NCBI RefSeq assembly: GCF_016526145.1
Contig: NZ_JADDUE010000007.1
Span: forward strand, 310,001 to 374,000
From: Saccharopolyspora galaxeae
GTDB taxonomy: Bacteria; Actinomycetota; Actinomycetes; Mycobacteriales; Pseudonocardiaceae
Length of the DNA stretch: 64,000 nt
Direction of reading: 5' to 3'
In this document: in pieces, positions 37,178 to 46,456 of the stretch
How positions within the stretch are numbered: the first letter of the stretch is position 1
Layout: each line of letters begins with the position of its first letter
The notes under the pieces: generated by a model
Told to the model about the DNA's origin: nothing
What the model saw: the letters and a program-made list of their open reading frames with translations, nothing else
Database searches by the model: none
Position numbers and translations under genes: made by a program

Positions 37178-37369
37178 CAACCAGCCTCCTCACCAGCACA
37201 TCCTCGTGCTGGATCGGTATGTACGCACGAACGACACGACGATACCTAGCCGACCGAGCATTCGTGCGGTCGCACGGTGGGCACAGGCACCAGCCACGCC
37301 AGGTATTTGCGTATCCTGACGCTGGCACAGCGACCGCGACCGAGACATCGCAAGCAGGAAGGAGTTCGC

Positions 37370-38950
37370 GTGGGTCGAGGCGAGAGTCCGGGATCGCATC
37401 AGCGTCCGTCCAGACGTCTGGATTCCCGTCAGCCGCGACAAAGCGAGCGTGTCGATCGCACGGTCCCGATTCCAGCCGCCCCTCCTGCGCCGGTGCCGCA
37501 GCAAGCGCAGCGACGTCCGTGGCGATCCGCGGCCCGCACCGCCACGGCTGCGGTCTCCGCTCTCGTATTCGCCTTGACGGGGTATGGCTGGATGACCGTG
37601 AGCGACCTCGAAAGCGGCTTGTCGACCAGCGATGTCACCGCCGGTGCGAGCGCCGACGGTTCCCTCGATGTACTGCTCGTCGGCATGGACAGCCGCACCG
37701 ACGCACAAGGCAATCCGCTTCCTGATGACGTCCTGGAACGTCTCGGCGCTGGCGACAACGAAGCCAACCTGACCGACACCCTGATCTTGCTGCACATCCC
37801 GAAGGATCGGTCACGTGCGGTCGCCTACTCGCTGCCGCGGGACACCTATACCAGAATCCCCGATGGCCATGGCAAACATAAGATCAATTCCGCCTTCGGT
37901 CGGGGCAAGTCCGAAGCCGAAAGCGAGCTACAACAACAAGGTGTGTCCGGTTCCGCTGAGCTGGAGCGCCGTTCGTCCGAGGCGGGGCGCAAACTCTTGC
38001 TGAGCACCGTCGAAGACCTCACCGGTGTGGGTATCGACCATTACGCCGAGGTGAACCTCCTCGGCTTCTACCAGCTCACGAAAGCCGTCGGTGGTGTTGA
38101 CGTCTGCCTGAACGATGCCGTCGACGACTCGTACTCCGGAGCCGATTTCTCCGCCGGGCCGCAAACCATTTCCGGTTCAGACGCGCTCGCATTCGTCCGG
38201 CAACGCCACGGCTTGCCGCGCGGCGATCTTGACCGGGTGGTCCGCCAGCAAGCTTTCCTCGCCGGACTCGCCCGTTCGATCCTGTCCACCGGAACACTCG
38301 CGTCTCCGAGCAAGCTCAGCGGGCTGTTCGATTCGCTGCAAAAGTCCGTGGTGCTCGACCAGGACTGGGATGTTCTGACCTTCGCCGGGCAAATGCAAAA
38401 CCTGGCCGGCGGCAACCTCGCGTTCGACACGATTCCCGTGGAAGATCCCGCCTACGACACTCCCGACGGCGAAGCCATTCAAGTCGATCCCTACGAGGTG
38501 CGGACCACCATCCAAAGAGTCAACCAGGGCTTGCCGCCCGAGCCACCGCAGCCGCCCGGTCTCGCGTCAACCACTGTTGACGTACGCAACGCGACTGACA
38601 CCAGCGGACTTGCGTCCGGTGTGCTCGATGAACTGGCTTCCGACGACATCCCGACCGGCACAGCGGAGAATGCCACTCCCCGCAATACCTCAAGGGTGAG
38701 TTACGCGCCCGGCCACGGTGAGATCGCCCGCTATATCGCCGAGCAGCTTAACGGCCTGCCCGTACGACGCGATCCCGAACTCGGGAGTGGACAACTGAAC
38801 GTACTGCTCGCCGACGATTACGACGGTCCAGGAAACGAACAAAACTTCGCCTCCCAAAAACCGCTCCAACTCGACGGCGCACAACGTGAGCAACCCCCTG
38901 CACCCAGCGACGACGCCATCACCGCCGACGGCGTCCCGTGCATTAACTAA
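37370..38950 (+). CDS. LytR-CpsA-Psr (LCP) cell-wall ligase
   Basis: 526 residues from GTG 37370 with GGAAGGAG upstream. A cytoplasmic Arg/Pro-rich N-terminus, one membrane helix (~55-75), then the LCP domain: Leu-Leu-Val-Gly-Met-Asp-Ser-Arg, Ser-Leu-Pro-Arg-Asp-Thr-Tyr and Phe-Val-Arg-Gln-Arg-His, which hold the conserved Asp/Arg residues. A LytR_C domain (~390-480) follows. LCP enzymes attach teichoic acid-like polymers or arabinogalactan to peptidoglycan. Confidence 0.9.
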   Translation: MGRGESPGSHQRPSRRLDSRQPRQSERVDRTVPIPAAPPAPVPQQAQRRPWRSAARTATAAVSALVFALTGYGWMTVSDLESGLSTSDVTAGASADGSLDVLLVGMDSRTDAQGNPLPDDVLERLGAGDNEANLTDTLILLHIPKDRSRAVAYSLPRDTYTRIPDGHGKHKINSAFGRGKSEAESELQQQGVSGSAELERRSSEAGRKLLLSTVEDLTGVGIDHYAEVNLLGFYQLTKAVGGVDVCLNDAVDDSYSGADFSAGPQTISGSDALAFVRQRHGLPRGDLDRVVRQQAFLAGLARSILSTGTLASPSKLSGLFDSLQKSVVLDQDWDVLTFAGQMQNLAGGNLAFDTIPVEDPAYDTPDGEAIQVDPYEVRTTIQRVNQGLPPEPPQPPGLASTTVDVRNATDTSGLASGVLDELASDDIPTGTAENATPRNTSRVSYAPGHGEIARYIAEQLNGLPVRRDPELGSGQLNVLLADDYDGPGNEQNFASQKPLQLDGAQREQPPAPSDDAITADGVPCIN

Positions 38951-39110
38951 CCGATGGATCTACTGCTATTTCGTCTGTTGCAGGCGTGCACTGTGGGGTT
39001 GCGGTGTTCAGCTGATTCGTGCTGCGGCGCGAACTGGTGACCACCGAACGCTCGGCCGATACTGCGAGAACGTGTCGACGGTAAAGATTCGATCTTCGAC
39101 CGGGGGTGGG

Positions 39111-39368
39111 GTGGTGATGGGCGAGCTAATTTTGATCATCGTGGTCGCCTTGTTGATCTGGGTCTACCGGACCCGCGATCGCTACATCAACGCTGGCCTG
39201 CAACAGGAGTCGGGCGGGCGAGATGGCGGCGCCTACTTCCGGGGGCGTGCGCCGGGCGGTCGTCAGTTACCTTGCGGCGCGATCGAACGGCTTACCACCG
39301 ACGGCTCTACTCAGGAGCGCAATTCCGGTGTCCCGGCTCGCGATGCCCGCCCGAACCAACACAGCTGA
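39111..39368 (+). CDS. Small single-helix membrane protein, uncertain
   Basis: About 83-85 residues; GTG 39111, GTG 39114 or ATG 39117 after a G-rich stretch. One N-terminal helix (Leu-Ile-Leu-Ile-Ile-Val-Val-Ala-Leu-Leu-Ile-Trp-Val) is followed by a hydrophilic Arg/Gly-rich tail. No family is recognised. It could be real or chance. Confidence 0.35.
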   Translation: MVMGELILIIVVALLIWVYRTRDRYINAGLQQESGGRDGGAYFRGRAPGGRQLPCGAIERLTTDGSTQERNSGVPARDARPNQHS

Positions 39369-39797
39369 GCGCGCCTGGGAAGCGGGGGTGCTCTCGTAGC
39401 GGCGATGTCCAGGCGCCGCTGCTGCGGTAGCTCTGGCCGGACTGCCTGCCCCGTGTGACGATGCCAGGTGTTCTGCCGAACTCGAGCGGTGGGGCTGGGG
39501 TCCTACCGTGCCGTCACGGACCGTTGCGCGACCATTCCAGCGGTTGCTGAATGGCAGGGTAGGACGTTTTGAACTACAAAAACAGGAACAGGGTTTGACC
39601 GCTACCGAATCCGCGGGCGCTGTGGTGCGCCTGCCTGATTCTACGGTTTTCTGGCAAACCCTTGAGGCGCAACTTGATGAGCTCTCGGTATTCCCGCCAC
39701 GCTAACGCGAACCAAGTTCTTTGGTCGCGACTCTAGCTCCGGCCTTGGCGAGGCGAGTGGACGCCGCCCGGTAGCTAAGGGATCCGCAGGAGGGGAG
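39369..39797. other. Intergenic region before the BCCT gene
   Basis: No supported gene. A purine-rich AGGAGGGG ribosome site for the BCCT gene ends the region at ~39788-39795. Confidence 0.35.
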
Positions 39798-41465
39798 GTG
39801 GGCGTGATGATGCAGCGGTACTTGAAGAAGCATACGAATCCACCCGTGTTCGTCGTCTCGGCGATCGTGATCGTGGGCTTCGTGCTGTGGGGAGTCATCG
39901 CGCCCGGAAACGTCGCCGCCGTAGCCAGTTCGGTGAACACTTTCATCACCACGAACTTCGAGTGGCTCTACATCATCGCGGCCACGTTCTTCCTGGTTTT
40001 CGTGATCGCGCTGATGGTGAGCAGGTACGGAAACGTGCGTCTCGGCCCTTCGGATTCCCGGCCGGAGTACGGCAACCTGGCGTGGTTCGCGATGTTGTTC
40101 ACGGCCGGGATGGGAATCGGGTTGGTGTACTTCGCGGTGAGCGAGCCGGTGGCGCACTTCCTCGAACCCCCGGTGGGGCCTGGGGGAACGGATGCGGCCG
40201 CGTCGAACGCGATGAATCTGACCTTCTTCCACTGGGGGTTGCACCCGTGGGCGATCTACATCGTGCTCGGACTGTCGCTGGGGTACTTCACCTTCCGCAG
40301 GGGACTACCCCTGCGGCCCGACGCCGCCTTTTACCCACTGATCGGAGACCGCATCTACGGGTGGCTCGGGCACCTCGTCGACATCTTGGCGGTGTTCGGG
40401 ACCTTGTTCGGGCTGGCGACCTCGCTCGGGCTCGGCGGCCAGCAGGTCGGAGCGGGACTTGAGACGTTGTTCGGCATCCCGAACAGCGGGACGTTGCAGG
40501 TGGTGCTGATCCTGGCGATCACAGCGGTCGCGGTGGTCTCGGTGATGCTGGGTATCGACAAGGGCATCCGCAACTTGTCGTTGATCAACCTCTGGCTTGC
40601 TCTGGTGTTGATGCTGTTCGTGTTCTTCCTGGCGTCTTCGCGTGATCTGCTCAATGCGCTGGCGGCCAACGTTGGCTTTTATCTGCAGAATCTGCCGTTG
40701 ACGAGCTTCGAGACCTACCCAGGCGACAGTGCTGCTCAGGAATGGCAGAGCTCGTGGACGCTGTTTTACTGGGGCTGGTGGATCTCGTGGTCGCCGTTCG
40801 TGGGGATGTTCATCGCACGGATCTCATACGGACGCACGATCCGACAGTTCATTGCCGGGGCGCTGTTCGCACCGGTCGGCGCGTCGATGGTGTGGCTGAC
40901 GGTGTTCGGTAACTCATCACTAAACCTGCTGGTCAGCGATCCCACGAACCCGTTGGCCACGGCGAGTTCGGAAACCGCGATGTTCTTCCTGCTCGACCAA
41001 CTGCCGGTGCCGGGAGTGCTCACGACCCTGTCGTCGGTGCTGGCGATCATCGTGGTGGTGTTGTTCTTCGCCACGTCGTCGGATTCGGGCTCGCTGGTGG
41101 TCGACATCCTCACCAACGGCGGCGATCCGCATCCGCGCTGGCAGCAACGCCTGTTCTGGGCCGTGCTGGAGGGTGTGGTCGCGGCCGTCCTGCTCGTGGT
41201 CGGGGTGGTCAGCGGTGAGGATGCGTTGAGCGCGTTGCAGACCGCCTCGATCCTGGCCGGCCTGCCGTTCTGCATCGTGCTGTTCGCCATGTGTGCCGGG
41301 CTGGTGCGCGGGCTCGCAGCGGAACGGATGGCGCTGATGATCCCGCGCGAGCCCAGCCCTGCCGAGCTGATGCGCGAGAGCTACCGGCTGGGAAAAGGAG
41401 ACGCGCGTGCCGATAACGGTCCCGACGAGCAGGCGCCTGGAGACGAAGGCACACGTCAAGAGTGA
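39798..41465 (+). CDS. BCCT-family betaine/choline/carnitine transporter
   Basis: 555 residues with 12 helices. Family hallmarks: Gly-Met-Gly-Ile-Gly-Leu-Val-Tyr-Phe (TM3 Gly-rich stretch) and the Trp motif Trp-Thr-Leu-Phe-Tyr-Trp-Gly-Trp-Trp-Ile-Ser-Trp (TM8), which lines the betaine site. The short, acidic C-terminal tail differs from the long osmosensing tail of BetP. It imports a trimethylammonium compatible solute with Na+ or H+. Confidence 0.92.
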   Translation: MGVMMQRYLKKHTNPPVFVVSAIVIVGFVLWGVIAPGNVAAVASSVNTFITTNFEWLYIIAATFFLVFVIALMVSRYGNVRLGPSDSRPEYGNLAWFAMLFTAGMGIGLVYFAVSEPVAHFLEPPVGPGGTDAAASNAMNLTFFHWGLHPWAIYIVLGLSLGYFTFRRGLPLRPDAAFYPLIGDRIYGWLGHLVDILAVFGTLFGLATSLGLGGQQVGAGLETLFGIPNSGTLQVVLILAITAVAVVSVMLGIDKGIRNLSLINLWLALVLMLFVFFLASSRDLLNALAANVGFYLQNLPLTSFETYPGDSAAQEWQSSWTLFYWGWWISWSPFVGMFIARISYGRTIRQFIAGALFAPVGASMVWLTVFGNSSLNLLVSDPTNPLATASSETAMFFLLDQLPVPGVLTTLSSVLAIIVVVLFFATSSDSGSLVVDILTNGGDPHPRWQQRLFWAVLEGVVAAVLLVVGVVSGEDALSALQTASILAGLPFCIVLFAMCAGLVRGLAAERMALMIPREPSPAELMRESYRLGKGDARADNGPDEQAPGDEGTRQE

Positions 41466-41561
41466 GGATGCCGCGACCGGTCGAGTCGGCTTTGATGTCG
41501 CAAGGACGTCTCGATGAACGGTCGTGCAGTGGTCGAGCGCTGCGGCGGGGGTACGAGTCTC

Positions 41562-42016
41562 GTTGTCGGCTACATCGTGGAGCCCTCTTTGGGTGCCCTG
41601 TTGCGTGGTCCGTTGGGCGTGGTCGGGCAGTTCAGCCTCGTGGCAGTGGATCGGGCCACCGTGGAGCGAGAAGCCGAGCGCAGTGATCGCGGTTCGCAAC
41701 GGCTGCTGGGGCACTGACCTCGCTGTCGACCCAGCTATCGGGTGCTCAGTTGGGGATCACGACCGGGCGAGGCGACGACCCCGGCGGCGTTCACGGTCGC
41801 GTTCGTGGTGGCGACGGTGTTGCAGATGGTTCTGGGTGAGCTGGTGCCGAAGAATCTGGCGATCGCACGCCCGTTGCAGGTCGGTAGGGCAGTAGCGGGC
41901 GCACAGCGCGGTTTCACCACCGTTGCGCGCCCATTGATTGTGGGATTGAACGGGTCGGCGAATTGCGTCCTGCGCAGGCTCGGTGTGCAGCCACAAGAGG
42001 AGTTGGTGTCAGCGTC
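41562..42016 (+). pseudogene. Scrambled DUF21 membrane-protein remnant
   Basis: Three pieces match the DUF21 gene at 34098 but not in its order. Val-Gly-Tyr-Ile-Val-Glu-Pro-Ser-Leu-Gly-Ala-Leu (~41567, equivalent to the second helix region) comes first. The more N-terminal Gln-Phe-Ser-Leu-Val-Ala-Val-Asp-Arg-Ala-Thr-Val-Glu (~41630) follows and passes by frameshift into Gln-Leu-Ser-Gly-Ala-Gln-Leu-Gly-Ile. Last is Gly-Glu-Leu-Val-Pro-Lys-Asn-Leu-Ala-Ile-Ala (~41836) through Pro-Gln-Glu-Glu-Leu. The CBS domains are gone. It joins the nhaA remnant directly. Confidence 0.7.
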
Positions 42017-42724
42017 CGTCTCGGGCGGAATCTCGCGCTCTTGCCGAGCTGTTGTGTACGGAGACGGTGGGTGGGGGCCTGCTGGTGCTCGCCGCGATCG
42101 TCGCGTTGGTGTGGGTGAATTCGCCGTGTAGGGGCTCTTATGGATCGATAAGTTCGTACGTGCCGTGGCGGGGTGGCGCTATCGTCGGCTTGAACCTGGA
42201 CCTGGCGCACTGGACCGCTGACGGCTTGTTGGCGATCTTTTTCTTCGTCGTGGGGTTGGAGCTCAAACGCGAATTCGTCGTTGGGAATCTACGCCATCCA
42301 AGTCGGGCGGTGGTTCCGGTGGTGCCGGCGGTGTGCGGGATGATCGCGCCTGCGCTGCTGTTCGTGGCGATCAACCTCGGCGCCGGTGGCGATGCGCTGC
42401 GTGGTTGGGCGATCCCTACCGCCACGGACAATATTCGGATCGAGTTTCGTGCTGTCGACATGCACACGTGCACGGCTCGACGAGGAGCTGTCGTGGTGGG
42501 ACCTGTTCGGCGTGTCGTTGCTGGCGGGGATCGGATTCACCGTGTCGCTGCTGATCGGCGAACTCGCCTACGGCGTCGGCAGCCCGCGGGACGAACACGT
42601 GAAGACGGCGGTGCTGGTCGGCTCGGTGACCGCTGCCGTTCTGGCGTCGGTGGTGTTGACCCTGCGCAACCGGGCTTACCGACGCATCGAGGCGGTCGAT
42701 GCCGCAGGCGGCGACCGGGTTTGA
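42017..42724 (+). pseudogene. nhaA: NhaA Na+/H+ antiporter with large internal deletion
   Basis: The first third of NhaA is intact in one frame: Thr-Glu-Thr-Val-Gly-Gly-Gly-Leu-Leu, then [12 protein letters not shown], then Gly-Trp-Ala-Ile-Pro-Thr-Ala-Thr. Right where the key Asp pair should follow, the sequence degenerates. At ~42475 another frame resumes with the C-terminal [16 protein letters not shown] and runs to 42724. About half the protein, including the transport aspartates, is missing. Confidence 0.75.
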
Positions 42725-42897
42725 CGGTTGTCCTCAAGTTGAACCGTGCGTCGACGATGCCCCGGCATTCGGGTAGTGATCTTTATAAGCTCTCGCGGAT
42801 GGGATAGCGTAGGCGGTATCGCTCCCCCGGGGAGTCGATGGTGTGCCGGGAAGTCTGGTCGGCGTGACAGAACACTCGCTCGTGCGAAGGAACTGCC

Positions 42898-43776
42898 ATG
42901 TCGAGTCGGCGTCACGACGCTGCTGAGCACACCGCCCTCGGGCCGATGACGATCGTCGCGGTTGACCAGCACGAGGACGTTCCCGTGGTTCGCGACAAGC
43001 TCGCGTGCCGGATGCTGCCGGCCACCGGCAAAGCAGCCGTCGCTGCCACCGCCGTCGCGCTGGTGCGCAGGCAGCTGATCGCAGCTACGGAGAAGAAGAT
43101 CCCGGGCCTGTGGGCGAGCATCTTGTGTCGCAAACGCTATATCGACGATCAACTGCGCGCGGCATGGCGCGACGGCATCGACGTCGCGGTCGTGCTCGGG
43201 GCGGGACTGGACACCCGGGCCTACCGGGTTCCCGACCCGACCGCGGTCCACTTCTACGAGGTCGACCTGGCCGAGAGCTGCGACGGGAAACGTGAGTGCC
43301 TCCGCAGGCTGTACGGCGAAGTTCCCGATCACGTCACGCTGGTCGCAGCGGACCTGGAAACCCGAGGTCCGATCAAGGCGCTCGTCGCGTGTGGTTTCGA
43401 CCCGGCGCGGCGAACCGTCTTCGTGTGCGAGGCCGTGACCCAATACTTGTCGGAAGACGCCGTACGATGGATGTTCAGCTCGCTCGCGAGCGTCCCGCCG
43501 GGAAGTCGCCTCGTATTCACTTACGTGCGCAAAGACTTCCTCGATGGCGTCGCCTTGTATGGAGCCGAGCAAGTCTACCGCGAATACGTCCTCGAACGCG
43601 GGCTGTGGCACTTCGGGATTCACCCAGAGAACGTCGCGACCTTCCTGGCCGAATACGGCTGGCTGGAAATCGACCGGGCTGGGCCACGCGAGTACGCCGA
43701 ACGCTACCTCGGACCTCTCAACCTGCCGTCCCCTGTCTCCGGCATCGAGCTGTCCGTCGTTGCCGAGAAGAGATGA
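42898..43776 (+). CDS. Ppm1/LCM-type SAM-dependent methyltransferase
   Basis: 292 residues from ATG 42898. SAM motif Val-Val-Leu-Gly-Ala-Gly-Leu-Asp-Thr-Arg-Ala-Tyr-Arg near residue 100, then an acidic Tyr-Glu-Val-Asp-Leu and a Glu-Ala-Val-Thr-Gln-Tyr-Leu motif near residue 182, all typical of the leucine carboxyl methyltransferase-like family that is abundant in actinobacteria. The substrate is unknown. It stands alone between the nhaA remnant and the MerR gene. Confidence 0.88.
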   Translation: MSSRRHDAAEHTALGPMTIVAVDQHEDVPVVRDKLACRMLPATGKAAVAATAVALVRRQLIAATEKKIPGLWASILCRKRYIDDQLRAAWRDGIDVAVVLGAGLDTRAYRVPDPTAVHFYEVDLAESCDGKRECLRRLYGEVPDHVTLVAADLETRGPIKALVACGFDPARRTVFVCEAVTQYLSEDAVRWMFSSLASVPPGSRLVFTYVRKDFLDGVALYGAEQVYREYVLERGLWHFGIHPENVATFLAEYGWLEIDRAGPREYAERYLGPLNLPSPVSGIELSVVAEKR

Positions 43777-44225
43777 GAACAGCTTCTGCGTCCAGGGGCT
43801 CTTTCTCCCGGAACTCGCCGCGTGGGTTCACCGAAAGGATGGCGGGCCGGTTTCGTCCGGACGCCCGGCCTGCGAGGGGGAGGGAGATACAGGCCGGGCG
43901 CCACCAAGGCCACGGAGGGGGATCGTGGCGATCGCAACTGTAGCCGAACCCGCACCCGAAAGAACTTCACATCGCGGTCCGGGTACAACGGGTTTGGTCA
44001 ACGCTTGACTCAGCAACCGGGTTCGCACGAGTGCTCACGCGAACGTGCACAGATGCGTATGCCTGTGCGACGTTGGAGGTCCTGCTGGGACTCGGGGCGG
44101 GCGACCGTCGGGAGTCGCCCGCCCTGCTGGTGCGGGGGTGTGACACCGGCGCAGCTGTGGAGCAGGTCGCCGTGGTGATCGCGGTGTGCAGCAGTCGTGC
44201 TATTCGGTTGGCAGGCTTGGGCTGG
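43777..44225. other. Intergenic region with a strong hairpin
   Basis: No supported gene. A perfect ten-base stem with an eight-base loop lies at 44096-44123 and could end transcription. Open frames across it lack family features. Confidence 0.4.
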
Positions 44226-44247
44226 ACCTTCCAGTCGGCTGGAGGGT
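44226..44247 (+). promoter_or_regulatory. Candidate MerR-family operator for the merR gene
   Basis: ACCTTCCAG and CTGGAGGGT, spaced by four bases, form a dyad with one mismatch, 46 bp before the MerR start. The same TTCCA/TGGAA core recurs at 44715-44730 before the downstream gene, so both are likely bound by this regulator. Confidence 0.65.
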
Positions 44248-44292
44248 GCACTCTTGAGGGAACACTAGGGATTCGATCGGCAGGGAGCTGCG

Positions 44293-44712
44293 GTGCACAT
44301 CGGGCAACTGGCCCGGACGGTGCGGGTAAATCCCAAGACCGTCCGCTATTACGAGAGCATCGGTCTGCTGCCTGCGGCCGAGCGCAACGCTGCTGGCTAT
44401 CGGGTGTACAGCGAAAGCGATGCCGACCGGGTGGGTTTCATCAAGGCCGCGCAGCGGCTGGGCATGCGGTTGGACGAGATCAGCGAAGTACTGGCGCTCA
44501 GGGACGCGGACAAGCGTCCGTGCGGCTATGTCCGACAGGTCCTGCACGAGCATGTCGGCGACATCGATGAGCGGATCGCGGAGTTGCAGCGGATGCGGCA
44601 GCAGCTGCTGGAGTTGGACGCGCGTGCCGATCGGTTGGCCACGGAGGAGGCCGATGCCGCCTCCTGCCCGCTGATCGACCACATGCGGCGAGAGAGCGAA
44701 CCGCGGACTTGA
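44293..44712 (+). CDS. MerR-family divalent-metal regulator (ZntR/CadR-like)
   Basis: 139 residues. N-terminal MerR HTH with Pro-Lys-Thr-Val-Arg-Tyr-Tyr-Glu and Ala-Gly-Tyr-Arg-Val-Tyr. Cys77 in Arg-Pro-Cys-Gly-Tyr, at the start of the dimerisation helix, occupies the position of Cys82 of MerR and marks a +2 metal sensor rather than a copper sensor (Ser there). A C-terminal Ser-Cys-Pro-Leu-Ile matches the last MerR ligand; the middle Cys is absent. It likely senses Zn, Cd, Pb or Hg and activates the promoter at 44709. Confidence 0.85.
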   Translation: MHIGQLARTVRVNPKTVRYYESIGLLPAAERNAAGYRVYSESDADRVGFIKAAQRLGMRLDEISEVLALRDADKRPCGYVRQVLHEHVGDIDERIAELQRMRQQLLELDARADRLATEEADAASCPLIDHMRRESEPRT

Positions 44713-44740
44713 CCTTCCACTCGACTGGAAACCTTAGCGT
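44709..44740 (+). promoter_or_regulatory. MerR-type promoter with elongated spacer
   Basis: A -35 TTGACC at 44709-44714 and a weak -10 around 44735-44740 are separated by about 20 bases. The dyad TTCCA/TGGAA sits in the middle (44715-44730). Elongated spacers with a central dyad are the hallmark of MerR-activated promoters. It drives the CPGC thioredoxin-like gene at 44762. Confidence 0.75.
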
Positions 44741-44761
44741 GCCGCCTCGGAGGTGATGACG

Positions 44762-45031
44762 ATGGCAAACCGCCACGTTGAAGTGTTCACGACTGGGTGC
44801 CCGGGCTGCGCGCCCGTGGTGGAGCTGGTGGAGGACATGGCCGGACCTGGTTGCGAGGTCGCGGTGCGCGACCTGCGCAGCGACGCGAATGCCGCGGACC
44901 GGGCGGCCGAATATGGCCTTGCCCGGATTCCTGCTGTGGTCGTGGATGGCGAGCTGGCCGAGTGCTGCCGGAGTGGGCAGGGCCCGACCAGGGAAGGGTT
45001 GACCGCCGCCGGGGTCGGCCGCTGCGGCTGA
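44762..45031 (+). CDS. Small thioredoxin/glutaredoxin-like protein with CPGC, MerR-regulated
   Basis: About 89 residues from ATG 44762, with GGAGG eight bases upstream. Begins with a beta strand, then Thr-Gly-Cys-Pro-Gly-Cys-Ala near residue 12 and the cis-Pro motif Arg-Ile-Pro-Ala-Val near residue 56. A further Glu-Cys-Cys and a C-terminal Cys-Gly add thiols. It may bind or sequester the metal sensed by the MerR protein, or reduce a partner. It is the only gene behind that promoter and is followed by a strong terminator. Confidence 0.8.
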   Translation: MANRHVEVFTTGCPGCAPVVELVEDMAGPGCEVAVRDLRSDANAADRAAEYGLARIPAVVVDGELAECCRSGQGPTREGLTAAGVGRCG

Positions 45032-45038
45032 TCACCAA

Positions 45039-45067
45039 GGGCGGCCCCGCCGAGCGCGGGGCCGCCC
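45039..45067 (+). terminator. Perfect 12-bp stem terminator
   Basis: Arms 45039-45050 and 45056-45067 are perfectly complementary around a five-base loop, starting eight bases after the thioredoxin-like gene stop. Confidence 0.8.
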
Positions 45068-45137
45068 CTCGCTGCTTTCTTCCCGGTTTGGCTGCGGCGG
45101 CGCTGCTCGAGTTCGGCAACAGCGCCGCCGTGGTCTG

Positions 45138-45797
45138 TCAGCCGTGCTTGAGCATCTGGTGCATGGTGTTGATCTCAGCTTGTTGGGAACTGATGATCCG
45201 CTGGGCCATCTGCTTGGCGGCGGGGAACTGGCCCTGTGCGAGCTCGGTTTGAGCCATGCCCACCGCTCCTTCGTGGTGCTTGATCATCATGGTGAGGAAC
45301 ATTCGGTCGAACTCGGGCCCGTTGACCTGCTGCAGCTTTTGCATGTCGTCGGCGGTCATCATGCCGGGCATGTTCCCGTGGTTCATGCCGGGCATATTCT
45401 CGCGCTCCATGCCCGGCATGGTGCCGTGGTTCATGGGCATGCCGGGCTGGGGTGTGGGGACACCCCAGCTGCGCAGCCAGCCGTTGAGCGTCTCGATTTC
45501 GGGGCCTTGGGCCACCTCGATCTGACGCGCGAGGTTCTTGACCTGGTCGGACTGGGCGCGTTCGGCGGCCAGTCGGGACATGTCGATGGCCTGGCTGTGG
45601 TGGGGAATCATGCCCTGGGCGAACGCCACGTCAGCGTTATTGTGCTGCCCGGCTGCGGCGGGCGGCTGGGAGGTGCTTGCCGGCGGGGTGGCGTGGTTCA
45701 TGCCCGGCATGCCCTGCTCGGAACCGGTACACGCGGCAAGGACGCCACCTGCGGTGGCGATGGCCAACGCAACGCCGACTGTGCGCATCGTGTTCAT
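45138..45797 (-). CDS. DUF305 lipoprotein, copper island (first copy)
   Basis: 219 residues. Signal peptide with lipobox Leu-Ala-Ala-Cys near residue 22. The DUF305 ferritin-like helical repeats carry Met-Ile-Pro-His-His-Ser-Gln and Met-Ile-Lys-His-His-Glu-Gly. Between them lies a Met/His-rich linker with repeated Met-Pro-Gly-Met and Asn-His-Gly units, a likely Cu(I) site. It is exported and probably stores or buffers copper outside the membrane. The second DUF305 copy at 49494 lacks this linker. Confidence 0.88.
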   Translation of the reverse strand: MNTMRTVGVALAIATAGGVLAACTGSEQGMPGMNHATPPASTSQPPAAAGQHNNADVAFAQGMIPHHSQAIDMSRLAAERAQSDQVKNLARQIEVAQGPEIETLNGWLRSWGVPTPQPGMPMNHGTMPGMERENMPGMNHGNMPGMMTADDMQKLQQVNGPEFDRMFLTMMIKHHEGAVGMAQTELAQGQFPAAKQMAQRIISSQQAEINTMHQMLKHG

Positions 45798-45877
45798 GGT
45801 TTATTCACTTTCGTCGTTCCGAATTGGTTGCTGCAGGAAAAGGAACGATCCGTCGGATCGTTCGGAACGGCGAAAGA

Positions 45878-46324
45878 TCACAACCGGAGCACGCACAGCT
45901 GCGCCAGTCTTCGAGGTAACGGGGGCGGGGGGCGACTCCGGCTTCGACCTGGGCCGAGTGCGGCCGCCCGGAACGGTGCTTTCGGGAGGAGTGCCGAGGC
46001 GCGGAGGGCGTGTGCGGCGAACAGGACGATCGCTGCGGCCAGGATCGCCAGACACAGGTGGAGCCACCCGTGCTCATGAGCAGGCTGCCTGTCGGGTGAC
46101 GAATGGGCAGCCGGTTCTGCGGAGCGGCCGACCTGGGCGTGGGGGACGTCAGCTGCCTGTGCGGCGTGCGTGCCGTGCAGCTGCACCAGGGCTGGCGGCA
46201 TCGGCATCGGCGCGGAGTCGCTGGCGTGGGCCAGCGGCGCATGGTGCATGACCATGACGCCGAAGGCGAGCAGCGCCAGCAGCCACCCGTAACCGTTCGT
46301 GGACCGATACCCCACGGATTCCAC
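45878..46324 (-). CDS. DUF6153-like small membrane protein
   Basis: 148 residues from GTG 46324. One N-terminal helix leads to Met-His-His-Ala-Pro-Leu-Ala-His, a His/Ala-rich extracytoplasmic loop, and a second helix beginning Leu-His-Leu-Cys-Leu-Ala-Ile-Leu, then a basic tail. This is the pattern of the DUF6153 family that accompanies DUF305 and copper genes in actinobacteria. Function unknown. It lies in the same direction upstream of the DUF305 gene. Confidence 0.7.
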   Translation of the reverse strand: MESVGYRSTNGYGWLLALLAFGVMVMHHAPLAHASDSAPMPMPPALVQLHGTHAAQAADVPHAQVGRSAEPAAHSSPDRQPAHEHGWLHLCLAILAAAIVLFAAHALRASALLPKAPFRAAALGPGRSRSRPPPPLPRRLAQLCVLRL

Positions 46325-46456
46325 CCTAGTTCGTGACTCGTTCTGCTTGGGGAGACGGTGCTGTCGCCCAGCGCCAACCGGGAATGTGCTTTCCGCCTTA
46401 CCGACCGGGAGGGGAAAGTCGTGCTTGAACAGTGGTCCTACCCGCCGTACCGGCCG

